9,318 nt of DNA, from contig CALJKZ010000733.1 of NCBI GenBank assembly GCA_937983085.1, positions 1-9,318 of the forward strand. The letters are read 5' to 3'. The position numbers and the translations under genes are program-made. Below, one piece after another: positions 1-7,310 of the stretch; the stretch's first letter is position 1; every line of letters begins with the position of its first letter. The stretch comes from an uncultured Gemmatimonadales bacterium (GTDB taxonomy: Bacteria > Gemmatimonadota > Gemmatimonadetes > Longimicrobiales > Gaopeijiaceae). Below the pieces are notes generated by a model. It saw only the letters and a program-made list of their open reading frames with translations, did no database searches and was not told the origin of the DNA.

Positions 1-930
1 TGCTTGAAAGTCGAGCAGGTCGTCGCAGAGCTTCTGCGCGGCCTCGGTCGCGTCCCGCAGGAAGAGCCCGGGGAGGATCACGAGAGCCATCGATTGCGGG
101 GCAATCTGGTACGCGCCGGCGGGCCCCTCCCCCACCGCCGGTAGATCGGCAGCGACATCCCGACCGTCCGTCGCGTCGGCGGAGACCTTGCTCCCACGGG
201 CCACGTCCGGCTGCACCACGGCGATGCGGGCGGCGGGGCGAAGCTCGAGGGCACTCGCGCGCCAGAAACCCCACCCTCCGACGGTCGCCACGGTGACGAC
301 GACGGCCACTGCGCTCGACCACGACCGGCGAAGCCACGCCGTCACAACGAGCCCGTTCACCAGGACGATCCAGAACGTGATGCCCCGGGCGCCGACGATC
401 TCGGCCGCACCGACGAACTCGGGGACCGCCGTCAGGGAGGTGCCGAGGTCGAGCCACGGCAGAGCCAGGCTGTCGGGCAGGTGCGCCCGGACCCACTCCA
501 GCGACGTCCACACCACGGGAAGGGCCAGCCACGTCGGCGCGCCGAGGCCGTGGACGATCCGGTGGAGGAGCCACCCCGACAGCCCGACCAGTGCACCGAG
601 GCCAACCACGATGACCAGGTACGCAGCACCCGCCCGGAAGAATGCCGCGCCGCCCCGATCGGCGGCGTACAGGGCCACGGGAATCCAGTGAAAGATCGCC
701 CCGAAGTAGACGGCCCCCAGGATGCCAGCCCCACGGACAGCCGTGTGGGGACCTCGCCCGTCGCCGGGCAGGCGCGCCATCCAGACCCCGTACGGCACCA
801 GCGCGATGAACGGCAGTACGACCAGGTGGAGCGGGGGAAAACAGAGGGCGAGGAGGCCCCCGGAAAGAGCGGGAAGGGCGTAGCGCGCTACGACGCCGAC
901 TCCCGTGCCGTCGTCACAGCTCCACCTCAC
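1..930 (-). CDS. lnt: Apolipoprotein N-acyltransferase, N-terminal 310 residues (3' end outside window)
   Basis: Lnt is an inner-membrane enzyme that transfers an acyl chain from a phospholipid to the amino terminus of diacylated lipoproteins, the last step of lipoprotein maturation. The reading frame is open from a GTG at 928-930 to the window edge; it is my own translation of the minus strand. Seen: hydrophobic segments at about residues 18-50, 67-88, 103-122, 133-145, 184-200 and 206-223; the early CFPPLHL motif (30-36); GAVYFGAIFHWI (72-83); SLEWVR (143-148) and PWLDLGTS (158-165), all typical of Lnt; then IAVVQPD (236-242), which opens the extracytoplasmic nitrilase-type domain. The family is usually about 500 residues, so roughly 200 are missing, including the catalytic lysine and cysteine. 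The GTG start overlaps the end of the preceding oxidoreductase gene by 17 bases and has a purine-rich GGAAGAGG just upstream; no ATG is available before residue 51. The segment after residue 249 is unusual (see findings). Identity is fairly sure, the start less so. Confidence 0.85.
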   Translation of the reverse strand, partial: MRWSCDDGTGVGVVARYALPALSGGLLALCFPPLHLVVLPFIALVPYGVWMARLPGDGRGPHTAVRGAGILGAVYFGAIFHWIPVALYAADRGGAAFFRAGAAYLVIVVGLGALVGLSGWLLHRIVHGLGAPTWLALPVVWTSLEWVRAHLPDSLALPWLDLGTSLTAVPEFVGAAEIVGARGITFWIVLVNGLVVTAWLRRSWSSAVAVVVTVATVGGWGFWRASALELRPAARIAVVQPDVARGSKVSADATDGRDVAADLPAVGEGPAGAYQIAPQSMALVILPGLFLRDATEAAQKLCDDLLDFQA

Positions 931-1924
931 GTCCCTCTTCCGCGGACTGGTACGCCGCCTCGATGATCCGCATCACCTCGACCTGCTCCTGGGGAAGCGC
1001 GATGTCGCGGAGGCCGGTGATCTGACGCACGAAGTCGTCGAGGAGACGGCGGTAGGCGTTGGTGTAGGGATTCTCGCCGCCCCGGGGACGAGGCTGCCTG
1101 GGCGTCACGTCCATGGGCCGCCCTCCCACCTGCCGGAACACCTCCAGAGGAGGAAGCGATCCGGAGCCCTCCGTACCCATGACACGGACGTAGTACCGGT
1201 CCTCCGCCGCGAAATACCGGTTGCTCACCTCGAGGGTCATGGCCACCCCGTCCTCGGTCTCGAGAAGGAGCGTCGCCGAGTGCTCCACGGCGTCCTGCCC
1301 CTTGGAGAGGATGCAGGCCACCCGCTTCACCGTCGGGAACGCCGTGGTCCAGAGGCAGAGGTCCAGAGCCGGAATGCCCAGATCCACGAGGGCTCCGCCG
1401 GCAGCGGCCGGATCCCTACGCCACGACGTCTTGCCCACCGGCGTCGCCCGGGTGAGCCAGCTACCTCGGACCGCATGCAGATCTCCGAACTCCTCGCCCT
1501 GCACGAAGCTCCGAAGCGCGATGACCTCGGGTCGGAATCGGTGAGGAAGCCCGATGCAGACGACCTTCCCGGCCGCCTTTGCTGCGTCTACGACCCGCTG
1601 CGTACCTTCGGACGTCGTGGCCAGCGGACGTTCCACCAGGACGTGCTTCCCGGCCTGGAGGGCGTCGACGGCCATGGACTCGTGCAGGGGATTCGGGGTG
1701 CAGAGGACCACCGCGTCCAGATCTTCGACGGCGAGCATCTCGTCGGAGTCCATGACGATGGGAACCGAATAGCGCCGGGACAGCGTCTCCGCCTTGTGGG
1801 CGTCACGATCCGCCAGAGCGACGACCTCCACGTCTTCGCGCTCCACGAAGATGGGCAGGTGGACGACCTGACTGATGGCTCCGGCCCCTACGATACCGAC
1901 GCGGATCGGTCCGTTTTCACTCAT
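914..1924 (-). CDS. Gfo/Idh/MocA family oxidoreductase with altered catalytic motifs
   Basis: A 336-residue protein, normal length for this family of NAD(P)-dependent, mostly sugar or inositol, dehydrogenases. Seen: an N-terminal Rossmann fold with VGIVGAGAIS (9-18) for dinucleotide binding, an acidic residue after the second strand (ALADRD, 36-41), CTPNPLH (75-81), then HVLVERPLA (94-102) where the family normally has EKP, and GGALVDLGIPALD (176-188) where it normally has a G-G-x-x-x-D-x-G-x-H-x-x-D pattern. The C-terminal half carries the mixed-sheet substrate domain. Lysine 99 is thus replaced by arginine and the expected histidine at 185 by proline. The ATG start overlaps the stop of the upstream barrel gene by 8 bases (ATGAGTGA), implying translational coupling; AAGG lies 8 bases before it. 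The substrate cannot be read from the sequence; neighbours suggest envelope metabolism only weakly. Family assignment is firm, catalytic competence is doubtful. Confidence 0.9.
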   Translation of the reverse strand: MSENGPIRVGIVGAGAISQVVHLPIFVEREDVEVVALADRDAHKAETLSRRYSVPIVMDSDEMLAVEDLDAVVLCTPNPLHESMAVDALQAGKHVLVERPLATTSEGTQRVVDAAKAAGKVVCIGLPHRFRPEVIALRSFVQGEEFGDLHAVRGSWLTRATPVGKTSWRRDPAAAGGALVDLGIPALDLCLWTTAFPTVKRVACILSKGQDAVEHSATLLLETEDGVAMTLEVSNRYFAAEDRYYVRVMGTEGSGSLPPLEVFRQVGGRPMDVTPRQPRPRGGENPYTNAYRRLLDDFVRQITGLRDIALPQEQVEVMRIIEAAYQSAEEGREVEL

Positions 1925-2615
1925 TGCCGCGGCCTTCTCCCGGTGCGTTGGGTCCTGTCATGAACTGCCAGCCCACCCGGACCTGGAAACCGCGCTGGTC
2001 CGGCATGAGTTCGTACCGTCCCACGGTATACAGGCGCATGCCGTTCGTCACGGGATATTCTGCGCCGACGTGGAGGTTGAAGCCCGGCTCCACGGAATCG
2101 AGGAGGTTCTCCACGAAGGTTCCGTCGATGGCGGCACCGTCTCCATCCACGAAATGGGCGGCGACTCCGAGTCCTCCGTACGTAAGGAGGTCGAAGGGGA
2201 CCTCCCAGACCACCTGGGCATCGAGACCCAGGGCGATGTCCGTGTACTCGATGGTGCCCAGGTCCAGATCGGGAGCCGGCCCCCCGGTCTGGTCGGCCAC
2301 GAGCCGCGCGATGCGGTCGGCGAACTCCACCACCTCCGCGTCCAGCAGGCGCGTCCCCGTGTACGTGATGGAGGGCAGGACGCGCAGGCCCGGCCCGGCG
2401 TACCCCATGTCGATTCGGATGCCGTAGCTCCACGACTCCGCGCGTCGATCCGGCCACGCGTGCCCGACCTCCAGGCCGAACCCGCGGAAGGAGAGGTGCT
2501 CGTAGTCGATGTCGGCCACGTCCTGGCCCCGGACCCCCGTGGGAAGGACTGCGGTGGTGAGGAGTCCCACCATGGCCGCGACCATGACCTCGCGTGCTCC
2601 ACGTCGTCCCATCAC
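1917..2615 (-). CDS. Secreted protein, predicted small outer-membrane beta-barrel, function unknown
   Basis: A 232-residue protein that I do not recognise by sequence. Residues 1-30 look like a signal peptide: arginines at 4, 5 and 8, a hydrophobic core at about 11-25, and a likely cut before Gln31. The mature part has about eight stretches of alternating polar and apolar residues ending in aromatics, at about 41-51, 61-72, 76-88, 122-139, 142-155, 178-188, 194-203 and 208-219. This is the pattern expected of an eight-stranded outer-membrane barrel of OmpA or OmpW size. An Ala/Asp-rich stretch at 92-120 could form an external loop with a short helix. The last strand ends in WQF (216-218) followed by a polar tail of 14 residues, longer than usual for a barrel. 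The GTG start at 2613-2615 shares GTGA with the rimO stop; ATG at 2610-2612 is the alternative. The gene overlaps the downstream oxidoreductase gene by 8 bases. Export is fairly sure, barrel architecture is inferred. Confidence 0.75.
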   Translation of the reverse strand: MMGRRGAREVMVAAMVGLLTTAVLPTGVRGQDVADIDYEHLSFRGFGLEVGHAWPDRRAESWSYGIRIDMGYAGPGLRVLPSITYTGTRLLDAEVVEFADRIARLVADQTGGPAPDLDLGTIEYTDIALGLDAQVVWEVPFDLLTYGGLGVAAHFVDGDGAAIDGTFVENLLDSVEPGFNLHVGAEYPVTNGMRLYTVGRYELMPDQRGFQVRVGWQFMTGPNAPGEGRGNE

Positions 2616-4066
2616 TCCATCACCTCCGCTAGCAGGTCGTAGTCCATGGCCTCGACGATGCGGGCCTCTACCATGTCCCCCGGCGACACCGCGGTCGTGG
2701 CTCGCAGATGCGTGACGCCGTCCACGTCCACCGCCTGCCCGGCGGTCCTGCCCACCGCGGTGAAGTCCGGGTCCCCGTCCACCCGCTGATCCACCAGCAC
2801 CGTGGCGGTGGAGCCCACCAACTCCAGGTTGCGATCGAACGAGATCCCTCGCTGGAGCTCCATCACCTCCTCGAGGCGCTCCTCCATCACGTCTTGAGGC
2901 ACCTGTCCGGGCATGTCTGCGGCCCGGGTGCCTTCCTCCACCGAGTACGTGAAGGCGCCGACCCGCTCGAAGGCGATCTCCTCGAGAAGGTCCAGCATGT
3001 CACGGAAGTCGTCGTCGGTCTCCCCGGGGAAGCCGACGATGACGGTCGTGCGGAGGGTGAGGCCTGGAATGGCGTCGCGAAGCCATCCTACCCGCTCCCG
3101 GATGGTCTTCTGACGCTCCGGCCGACGCATAGCCTCGAGGATCCTGTCGCTCCCGTGCTGGATGGGCACGTCGAGGTACGGAAGGATGCGGGGCTCGCGA
3201 GCCAGCAACTCCACCAGGTCGCGGGTGATCCCCGAGGGGTACATGTAGAACAGGCGGTACCACGGCACCTCCGTCCCCTCGAGGAGCGCGGTGAGGAGGT
3301 CCTGAAGGAGGGGGGCGCTCCGGTCCTTTCGCCGAAGGTCGCGCCCGTACCACGTCGTATCCTGGGACACGATGTTCAGCTCCTTCACGCCGGCGGCGCC
3401 CAGCCCCGCGGCCTCCCGGACCAGCTCCTCCACCGGATGGGACCGGTGAAGCCCCCGCATGAGGGGGATGGCGCAGAAGGCACAGGTGTGGTCGCACCCC
3501 TCGCTGATCTTGAGATACGACGTGTGCGGCGTCTCGGTGGAGAGCACCCGGAGGGGCCGCTCCATGACGGGCACGAAGTCATTCTCCTCGGGCAGGAGTC
3601 CTCGCGATCGGAGGCGCGGCACCAGGGACGGGAGCTCCGTCAGGCCGAGAAAAAGATCGACCTCGGGGATCTCCCGCTGTAGCTCCTCTCCGTGCCGCTG
3701 CACGAGACACCCCACCGCGACCACGGCCTTGAGGCTCCCCTCCTGCTTGAGGTCGCACGCCTCGAGGATCGTCTCGATGGACTGCTCTTTCGCCGATTGG
3801 ATGAAGCCGCAGGTGTTCACGATGACGACCTCGGCGCCGTCCACGTCGCTGGACACCCGGGCACCGTGGCCCACCAGCGCGCCCATCATCCGCTCCGAAT
3901 CGACGGTGTTCTTGTCGCAGCCGAGCGTCACCAGGGCGATCCTGGGTCCGTCCCCGTGGCCCCGCGCGTCGATCTCGTGATGCACCGGCAGGACGTCGGG
4001 CGACACCCCGGGCCGGATGGGATCGGGCGAAACGGGGAAGACCGGCAGATCGCGGGTTCGGGTCAT
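2612..4066 (-). CDS. rimO: Ribosomal protein S12 methylthiotransferase RimO
   Basis: RimO is a cytoplasmic radical-SAM enzyme that adds a methylthio group to the beta carbon of a conserved aspartate in ribosomal protein S12. The 484-residue protein shows all three domains. The N-terminal methylthiotransferase domain (about 42-150) has the cluster-binding cysteines C50 (TLGCDKNTVDSE, a RimO hallmark), C86 (NTCGF) and C120 (VGCLVQ). The radical-SAM core (about 180-410) has CDHTCAFC (191-198) for the second iron-sulfur cluster. A C-terminal TRAM-type domain (about 413-482) binds the substrate. These motifs favour RimO over the tRNA enzyme MiaB, which lacks CDKN-type context. There are about 41 extra residues before the core, proline-rich and probably disordered. 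The ATG start is supported by an ATGA overlap with the lolA-like stop; an internal GTG at codon 27 has no good ribosome site. The stop overlaps the next start. Confidence 0.96.
   Translation of the reverse strand: MTRTRDLPVFPVSPDPIRPGVSPDVLPVHHEIDARGHGDGPRIALVTLGCDKNTVDSERMMGALVGHGARVSSDVDGAEVVIVNTCGFIQSAKEQSIETILEACDLKQEGSLKAVVAVGCLVQRHGEELQREIPEVDLFLGLTELPSLVPRLRSRGLLPEENDFVPVMERPLRVLSTETPHTSYLKISEGCDHTCAFCAIPLMRGLHRSHPVEELVREAAGLGAAGVKELNIVSQDTTWYGRDLRRKDRSAPLLQDLLTALLEGTEVPWYRLFYMYPSGITRDLVELLAREPRILPYLDVPIQHGSDRILEAMRRPERQKTIRERVGWLRDAIPGLTLRTTVIVGFPGETDDDFRDMLDLLEEIAFERVGAFTYSVEEGTRAADMPGQVPQDVMEERLEEVMELQRGISFDRNLELVGSTATVLVDQRVDGDPDFTAVGRTAGQAVDVDGVTHLRATTAVSPGDMVEARIVEAMDYDLLAEVME
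2619..2627 (-). promoter_or_regulatory. Strong Shine-Dalgarno site inside the end of rimO
   Basis: The minus strand reads GGAGGTGAT here, nine bases fully complementary to the usual 3' tail of 16S rRNA. GGAGG lies 7 bases before the GTG at 2613-2615 and 10 before the ATG at 2610-2612, which favours the GTG start of the barrel gene. The site is embedded in the last rimO codons, so the downstream gene can be initiated independently or by coupling. Confidence 0.7.
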
Positions 4067-4800
4067 GGGGACCGCCGCCCTCCCGTACCCGGCGGCTCCA
4101 CCACCAGCGCGCCTGCGGGGACGGTGAAGGTGAACCAGTCGGCGCCCACGTCGGCACCGAACACCACGTCGCTCAACGTGATGGTGCGGACGTTGCCGTT
4201 CTCCTCCTCCAGGCGGAGGCGTCGGAGCACCGGCTGGCCCTCGTCGATCCAGAGAACCGCGGCCCGGTACGACGCTGGACGGGTGGGACGCAGCCGGAGC
4301 CGATGGGCTCTCTGACCGTCCACCACCTCCACCTCCTCGTAGGTCACGTCGTACTTGGTCTCCGTGTCCACCAGGAACTCTCGGTGGAAATCACGCCCCC
4401 CGGCGCTCTGGTCGGCGGGGGCCTTCATGACCGTCTTCTCGTCGTTGCTGGGAAAGTAGACCCAGGCGGATTCACCATCGACGACGATGACGTCACCGGC
4501 CGGGTCGTCGAAGCGCATGGAGAAGAGGTTGGGCCGACCCGTGCAGAGGCGGCCGGTTCCCGTGCGCTCCCTGCCGAGGAGAGGAACGGAGAGCTGCTGC
4601 GTGAAGTCGGCGCACACCGTCTCGACGGCTGCGTAGCGGTCTCCCGCGGCATCGATGATGGCGAGGCCGTCCTGGCCGAGGACCGGCAGCGGCACGGCAG
4701 CGAGGAGCGCCATCGAGCCGATGGCGGCGGCGACGTGAATCCGGCGGAGCGTCGATGCGGCGCGGATCGAGCCCGGCGAGGTCGCGTAGGCGGTCCTCAT
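4063..4800 (-). CDS. lolA: LolA-like periplasmic outer-membrane lipoprotein carrier
   Basis: LolA shuttles mature lipoproteins from the LolCDE transporter across the periplasm to the outer membrane. The 245-residue precursor has a long basic n-region (1-22), a hydrophobic core (about 23-40) and a probable signal peptidase cut near LGQD (41-44). The mature part has family features: a helix leading to CADFTQQL (63-70), GTGRLCTGRPNLFSMRFDDP (81-100) and IVVDGESAWVYFP (105-117), where LolA proteins have the pattern of hydrophobic strands around P-x-x-x-R and DG-x-x-x-W-x-Y-x-P. Its end (VVFGADVGADWFTFTVP, 212-228) matches the usual closing strand with F-x-F-x-x-P. Two cysteines, 63 and 86, could form a disulfide. 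The gene starts 4 bases after the ftsK stop, with GGGG 7 bases ahead of the ATG, and overlaps rimO by 4 bases. ftsK-lolA adjacency is also seen in E. coli. A LolB or related barrel-fold lipoprotein carrier is the main alternative, but no lipobox cysteine is present. Confidence 0.87.
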   Translation of the reverse strand: MRTAYATSPGSIRAASTLRRIHVAAAIGSMALLAAVPLPVLGQDGLAIIDAAGDRYAAVETVCADFTQQLSVPLLGRERTGTGRLCTGRPNLFSMRFDDPAGDVIVVDGESAWVYFPSNDEKTVMKAPADQSAGGRDFHREFLVDTETKYDVTYEEVEVVDGQRAHRLRLRPTRPASYRAAVLWIDEGQPVLRRLRLEEENGNVRTITLSDVVFGADVGADWFTFTVPAGALVVEPPGTGGRRSP

Positions 4801-4804
4801 GGCA

Positions 4805-7282
4805 TCACCCCGGCCCGCAGATGTCGTCGAGCTCGTCCAGCGTTACCAGCACCTCCCGACCCTTGGCCCCCTCGGATGGACCCAGCACCCCGGCGTCCTG
4901 GAGCTGGTCGGCGATGCGGGCGGCCCGCCCGTATCCGATGCTGAGTTTGCGCTGCAGGAGCGAGGTGGAGCCCCCGTCGTTCATGATGCAGACCTCCGCG
5001 GCGGCCCGGAACAGCTCGTCCCAGTCGCCGGCGATCTCCTCCAGAACGGCGGTGGCGTCCTCCATCTCCTGGCTCTTGAGCTCCTCGAAGATGTCGGGCT
5101 CGTCCGTGGCAGGCGCCTCGTCCCTCTCCTCGGCGTGACGCTCCAGCAGGTCCGCGTACCAGCCCATGAGGCGTTCCGTGTCCTCGGTGGGCAGGTAGGC
5201 GCCCTGGATGCGCACGGGCGTGCTCCCGCCCGGCGGCAGGAACAGCATGTCGCCGTTGCCCAGCAGCGCGTCGGCTCCGTTCTGATCCAGGATCGTGCGG
5301 GAGTCGGTCTTCGACGCGACGCGGAAGGCGATCCGGGTGGGGAAGTTCGCCTTGATGAGTCCGGTGATGACGTTCACCGAAGGACGCTGCGTGGCGACGA
5401 TGAGGTGGATTCCGATGGCCCGCGCCTTCTGCGCGAGTTGGGTCAGCGGCTTCTCCACCTCCGACTGGACCGTCATCATCAGGTCCGCCAGCTCGTCCAC
5501 CACCACGACGATGTAGGGCATGATGCCGTCGTCGTAGATCCACCGGTTCTCGTCTCCTTCGGGTCCCTTCGCCTCGGTGCGCTTCATGATCTGGCCGTCG
5601 CGCACCTTCTTGTTGAACTCCTGAATCGACCGGACCGTGTTCGCCTTCAGGAGTGCGTACCGGCGCTCCATCTCCAGTACCGCCCACTTGAGTACACCGG
5701 CGGCATCGCGAGGGTCGGTGATCACGTTGTGGCGGAGGTGGGGCAACTTCGAGTACACCGACAGCTCCACCATCTTGGGGTCGATCATGAGGAGGCGGAG
5801 CGTCTCCGGAGTGTGCCGATACACCAGGCTGGTAATGATGGTGTTGAGGCACACCGACTTCCCCGACCCCGTGGCCCCGGCGATGAGGACGTGGGGCATC
5901 TTCTCCAGGGCCGAGACGTAGGCCCGTCCGTTCAGGTCCTTGCCCAGGGCGAGGGGCAGAACGCCCTTCGCGCGGTGGAACTCCGGCGTCTCGAGGATCT
6001 CCCGGAGGTTCACGATCTCGGGCGTGGGGTTGGGGATCTCCACGCCGACCGCACCCTGCCCGGGGATGGGGGCGACGATGCGGATGGTGCGCGCCTTCAT
6101 GGCCAACGCCAGGTCGGCGTCCAGGTTGGCGATGCGGTTCACCTTCACACCCGGCGCCGGCACCACCTCGAACTGGGTGACGACAGGGCCGGTGGTCCGT
6201 CCTCGCACCTCGCTCTCGATGTTGAAGGTACGGAGCTTCTCGACCAGGACATCGCCCAGTGCTTCCAGCTGCCGCTCCATGCTGGCCCGATCCTGTGTCT
6301 CGGGCGCACTCAGGAGGTCGACGGGCGGGACCTCGTGCTCGATGGCGGTCCCGGCGTTGGGGTCGTCGAGCTCGTCTTCGTGGGGCTCGTCGGCGTTCTC
6401 CCGGGACGGGTCGTCGGCCACCGCCGCGCCCTCCCCGGAGGCCGAGGAGCCCGTCTCGTCGGCATTGTCGGCATCAGTGTCGACGGCCGGAACCGCGACG
6501 CTGTCGTCGGTTCCATCGCCCACCACGGCGATCCCCGCGGCGTCGTGGGGCGACGAGCCGTTGGCCGATGCCTCGGCCGGGTCCACGGCTCCCGGCTCTC
6601 CATCCCACTGATCCTCGCGGCCACCCCCTGCCATCCACTCGGGCTCGAAGCCCTCCACGGGCGCCTCCTCGTCGGAGGCCGCGCGCCGTTCCCGCTCCTC
6701 GGCCAACGCCTTGGCCCGGGCTTCGGCGATCTCCTTGCCCTTGTCGGCCAGCACCTTCGCCGTGCGCCCGGCCACGTCGCCTCCGGCCATGACCCCCCGC
6801 CCCACCGAGCGGAGCGGATTCCAGCTCAGCGTGGCCACCGAGAGCGCCACGAAGAGGACTCCGGTGACGAGGAGCGCTCCCAGATCCCCCACGAGGCCCA
6901 CCAGCGGTCCGCCCATGGTCGTGCCCAACCACCCCGCGGCAGCGGGCGACTCCGCGGTGATCCAGGTGAAGAGGGGGATCAGGAAGAGGAGGCCGGTGAA
7001 GAGCACCACCAAACGGAGGGAGCGGTCGGGAGACAGCCAATCCCCCGCCCGGAGGCCGGCCACGGCCAGCAAGAGGGGAACGAGCACGGCCGAGAGCCCC
7101 ACGAACGCGCCCAGGAGTCCACGGAGGGTGCCACCCAGCACGCCGATCATGTTCCCGCTGGGGAACCACTCTTCCCCCACCGCGCCGAACACCGACACGG
7201 GGAGCAGGGACAGGAAGAAGAGCAGCGAGACGGCCAGAAGGGCGACGGCCGCGATCTCCCGGCGTTGGTCTTCGGTCAGCAT
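4805..7282 (-). CDS. ftsK: DNA translocase FtsK/SpoIIIE
   Basis: FtsK is a septum-anchored hexameric motor that pumps chromosome ends apart during division and activates XerCD recombination at dif. The 825-residue protein is normal for FtsK outside the enterics. Seen in order: four hydrophobic membrane segments (about 11-33, 54-77, 89-108, 127-152); a basic helix (about 155-200); an acidic, low-complexity linker (about 201-331) with some 37 Asp/Glu, no Lys and only two Arg; the alpha and beta motor domains (about 335-715), with Walker A GATGSGKS (469-476), IDPKMVELSVY (500-510), Walker B VVVVDELADL (592-601) and ATQRPSVNVITG (630-641); then the winged-helix gamma domain (about 755-825) with STSLLQRKLSIGYGRAARI (772-790), which reads polar KOPS-type DNA signals. 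The ATG start has GGTGAGG 5 bases upstream. A 28-base gap separates it from the comB-like gene and 4 bases from the lolA-like gene. Confidence 0.98.
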   Translation of the reverse strand: MLTEDQRREIAAVALLAVSLLFFLSLLPVSVFGAVGEEWFPSGNMIGVLGGTLRGLLGAFVGLSAVLVPLLLAVAGLRAGDWLSPDRSLRLVVLFTGLLFLIPLFTWITAESPAAAGWLGTTMGGPLVGLVGDLGALLVTGVLFVALSVATLSWNPLRSVGRGVMAGGDVAGRTAKVLADKGKEIAEARAKALAEERERRAASDEEAPVEGFEPEWMAGGGREDQWDGEPGAVDPAEASANGSSPHDAAGIAVVGDGTDDSVAVPAVDTDADNADETGSSASGEGAAVADDPSRENADEPHEDELDDPNAGTAIEHEVPPVDLLSAPETQDRASMERQLEALGDVLVEKLRTFNIESEVRGRTTGPVVTQFEVVPAPGVKVNRIANLDADLALAMKARTIRIVAPIPGQGAVGVEIPNPTPEIVNLREILETPEFHRAKGVLPLALGKDLNGRAYVSALEKMPHVLIAGATGSGKSVCLNTIITSLVYRHTPETLRLLMIDPKMVELSVYSKLPHLRHNVITDPRDAAGVLKWAVLEMERRYALLKANTVRSIQEFNKKVRDGQIMKRTEAKGPEGDENRWIYDDGIMPYIVVVVDELADLMMTVQSEVEKPLTQLAQKARAIGIHLIVATQRPSVNVITGLIKANFPTRIAFRVASKTDSRTILDQNGADALLGNGDMLFLPPGGSTPVRIQGAYLPTEDTERLMGWYADLLERHAEERDEAPATDEPDIFEELKSQEMEDATAVLEEIAGDWDELFRAAAEVCIMNDGGSTSLLQRKLSIGYGRAARIADQLQDAGVLGPSEGAKGREVLVTLDELDDICGPG

Positions 7283-7287
7283 GCGCG

Positions 7288-7294
7288 CCTCACC
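7288..7294 (-). promoter_or_regulatory. Shine-Dalgarno site of ftsK
   Basis: GGTGAGG on the minus strand, 5 bases before the ATG at 7280-7282, fixes the ftsK start. It lies in the 28-base gap after the comB-like gene, the longest non-coding stretch in the window. The gap shows no convincing promoter boxes or terminator hairpin. Confidence 0.65.
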
Positions 7295-7310
7295 GCCATC
7301 CCCCTGTTCG

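Noticed and set aside
188..966. Several short frames of 100-167 codons on both strands in the first kilobase
   Set aside because: The minus-strand lnt frame, open from 930 to the window edge with clear family motifs, explains this region; the others are shadows.
905..1963. 352-codon plus-strand frame opposite the oxidoreductase gene
   Set aside because: Antisense shadow of a clear family member, with low-complexity, Arg/His-rich composition and no motif.
2708..3682. 324-codon plus-strand frame opposite rimO
   Set aside because: Antisense of well-conserved rimO; the composition is typical of complementary-strand artefacts.
4797..5852. 351-codon minus-strand frame inside ftsK
   Set aside because: It lies out of frame with the FtsK motor and gamma domains, and is His/Arg/Pro/Gly-rich without any motif.
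7283..7310. Possible promoter or terminator between the comB-like gene and ftsK
   Set aside because: Only 28 bases; apart from the ribosome-binding site I see no -35/-10 pair and no stem followed by a T run.
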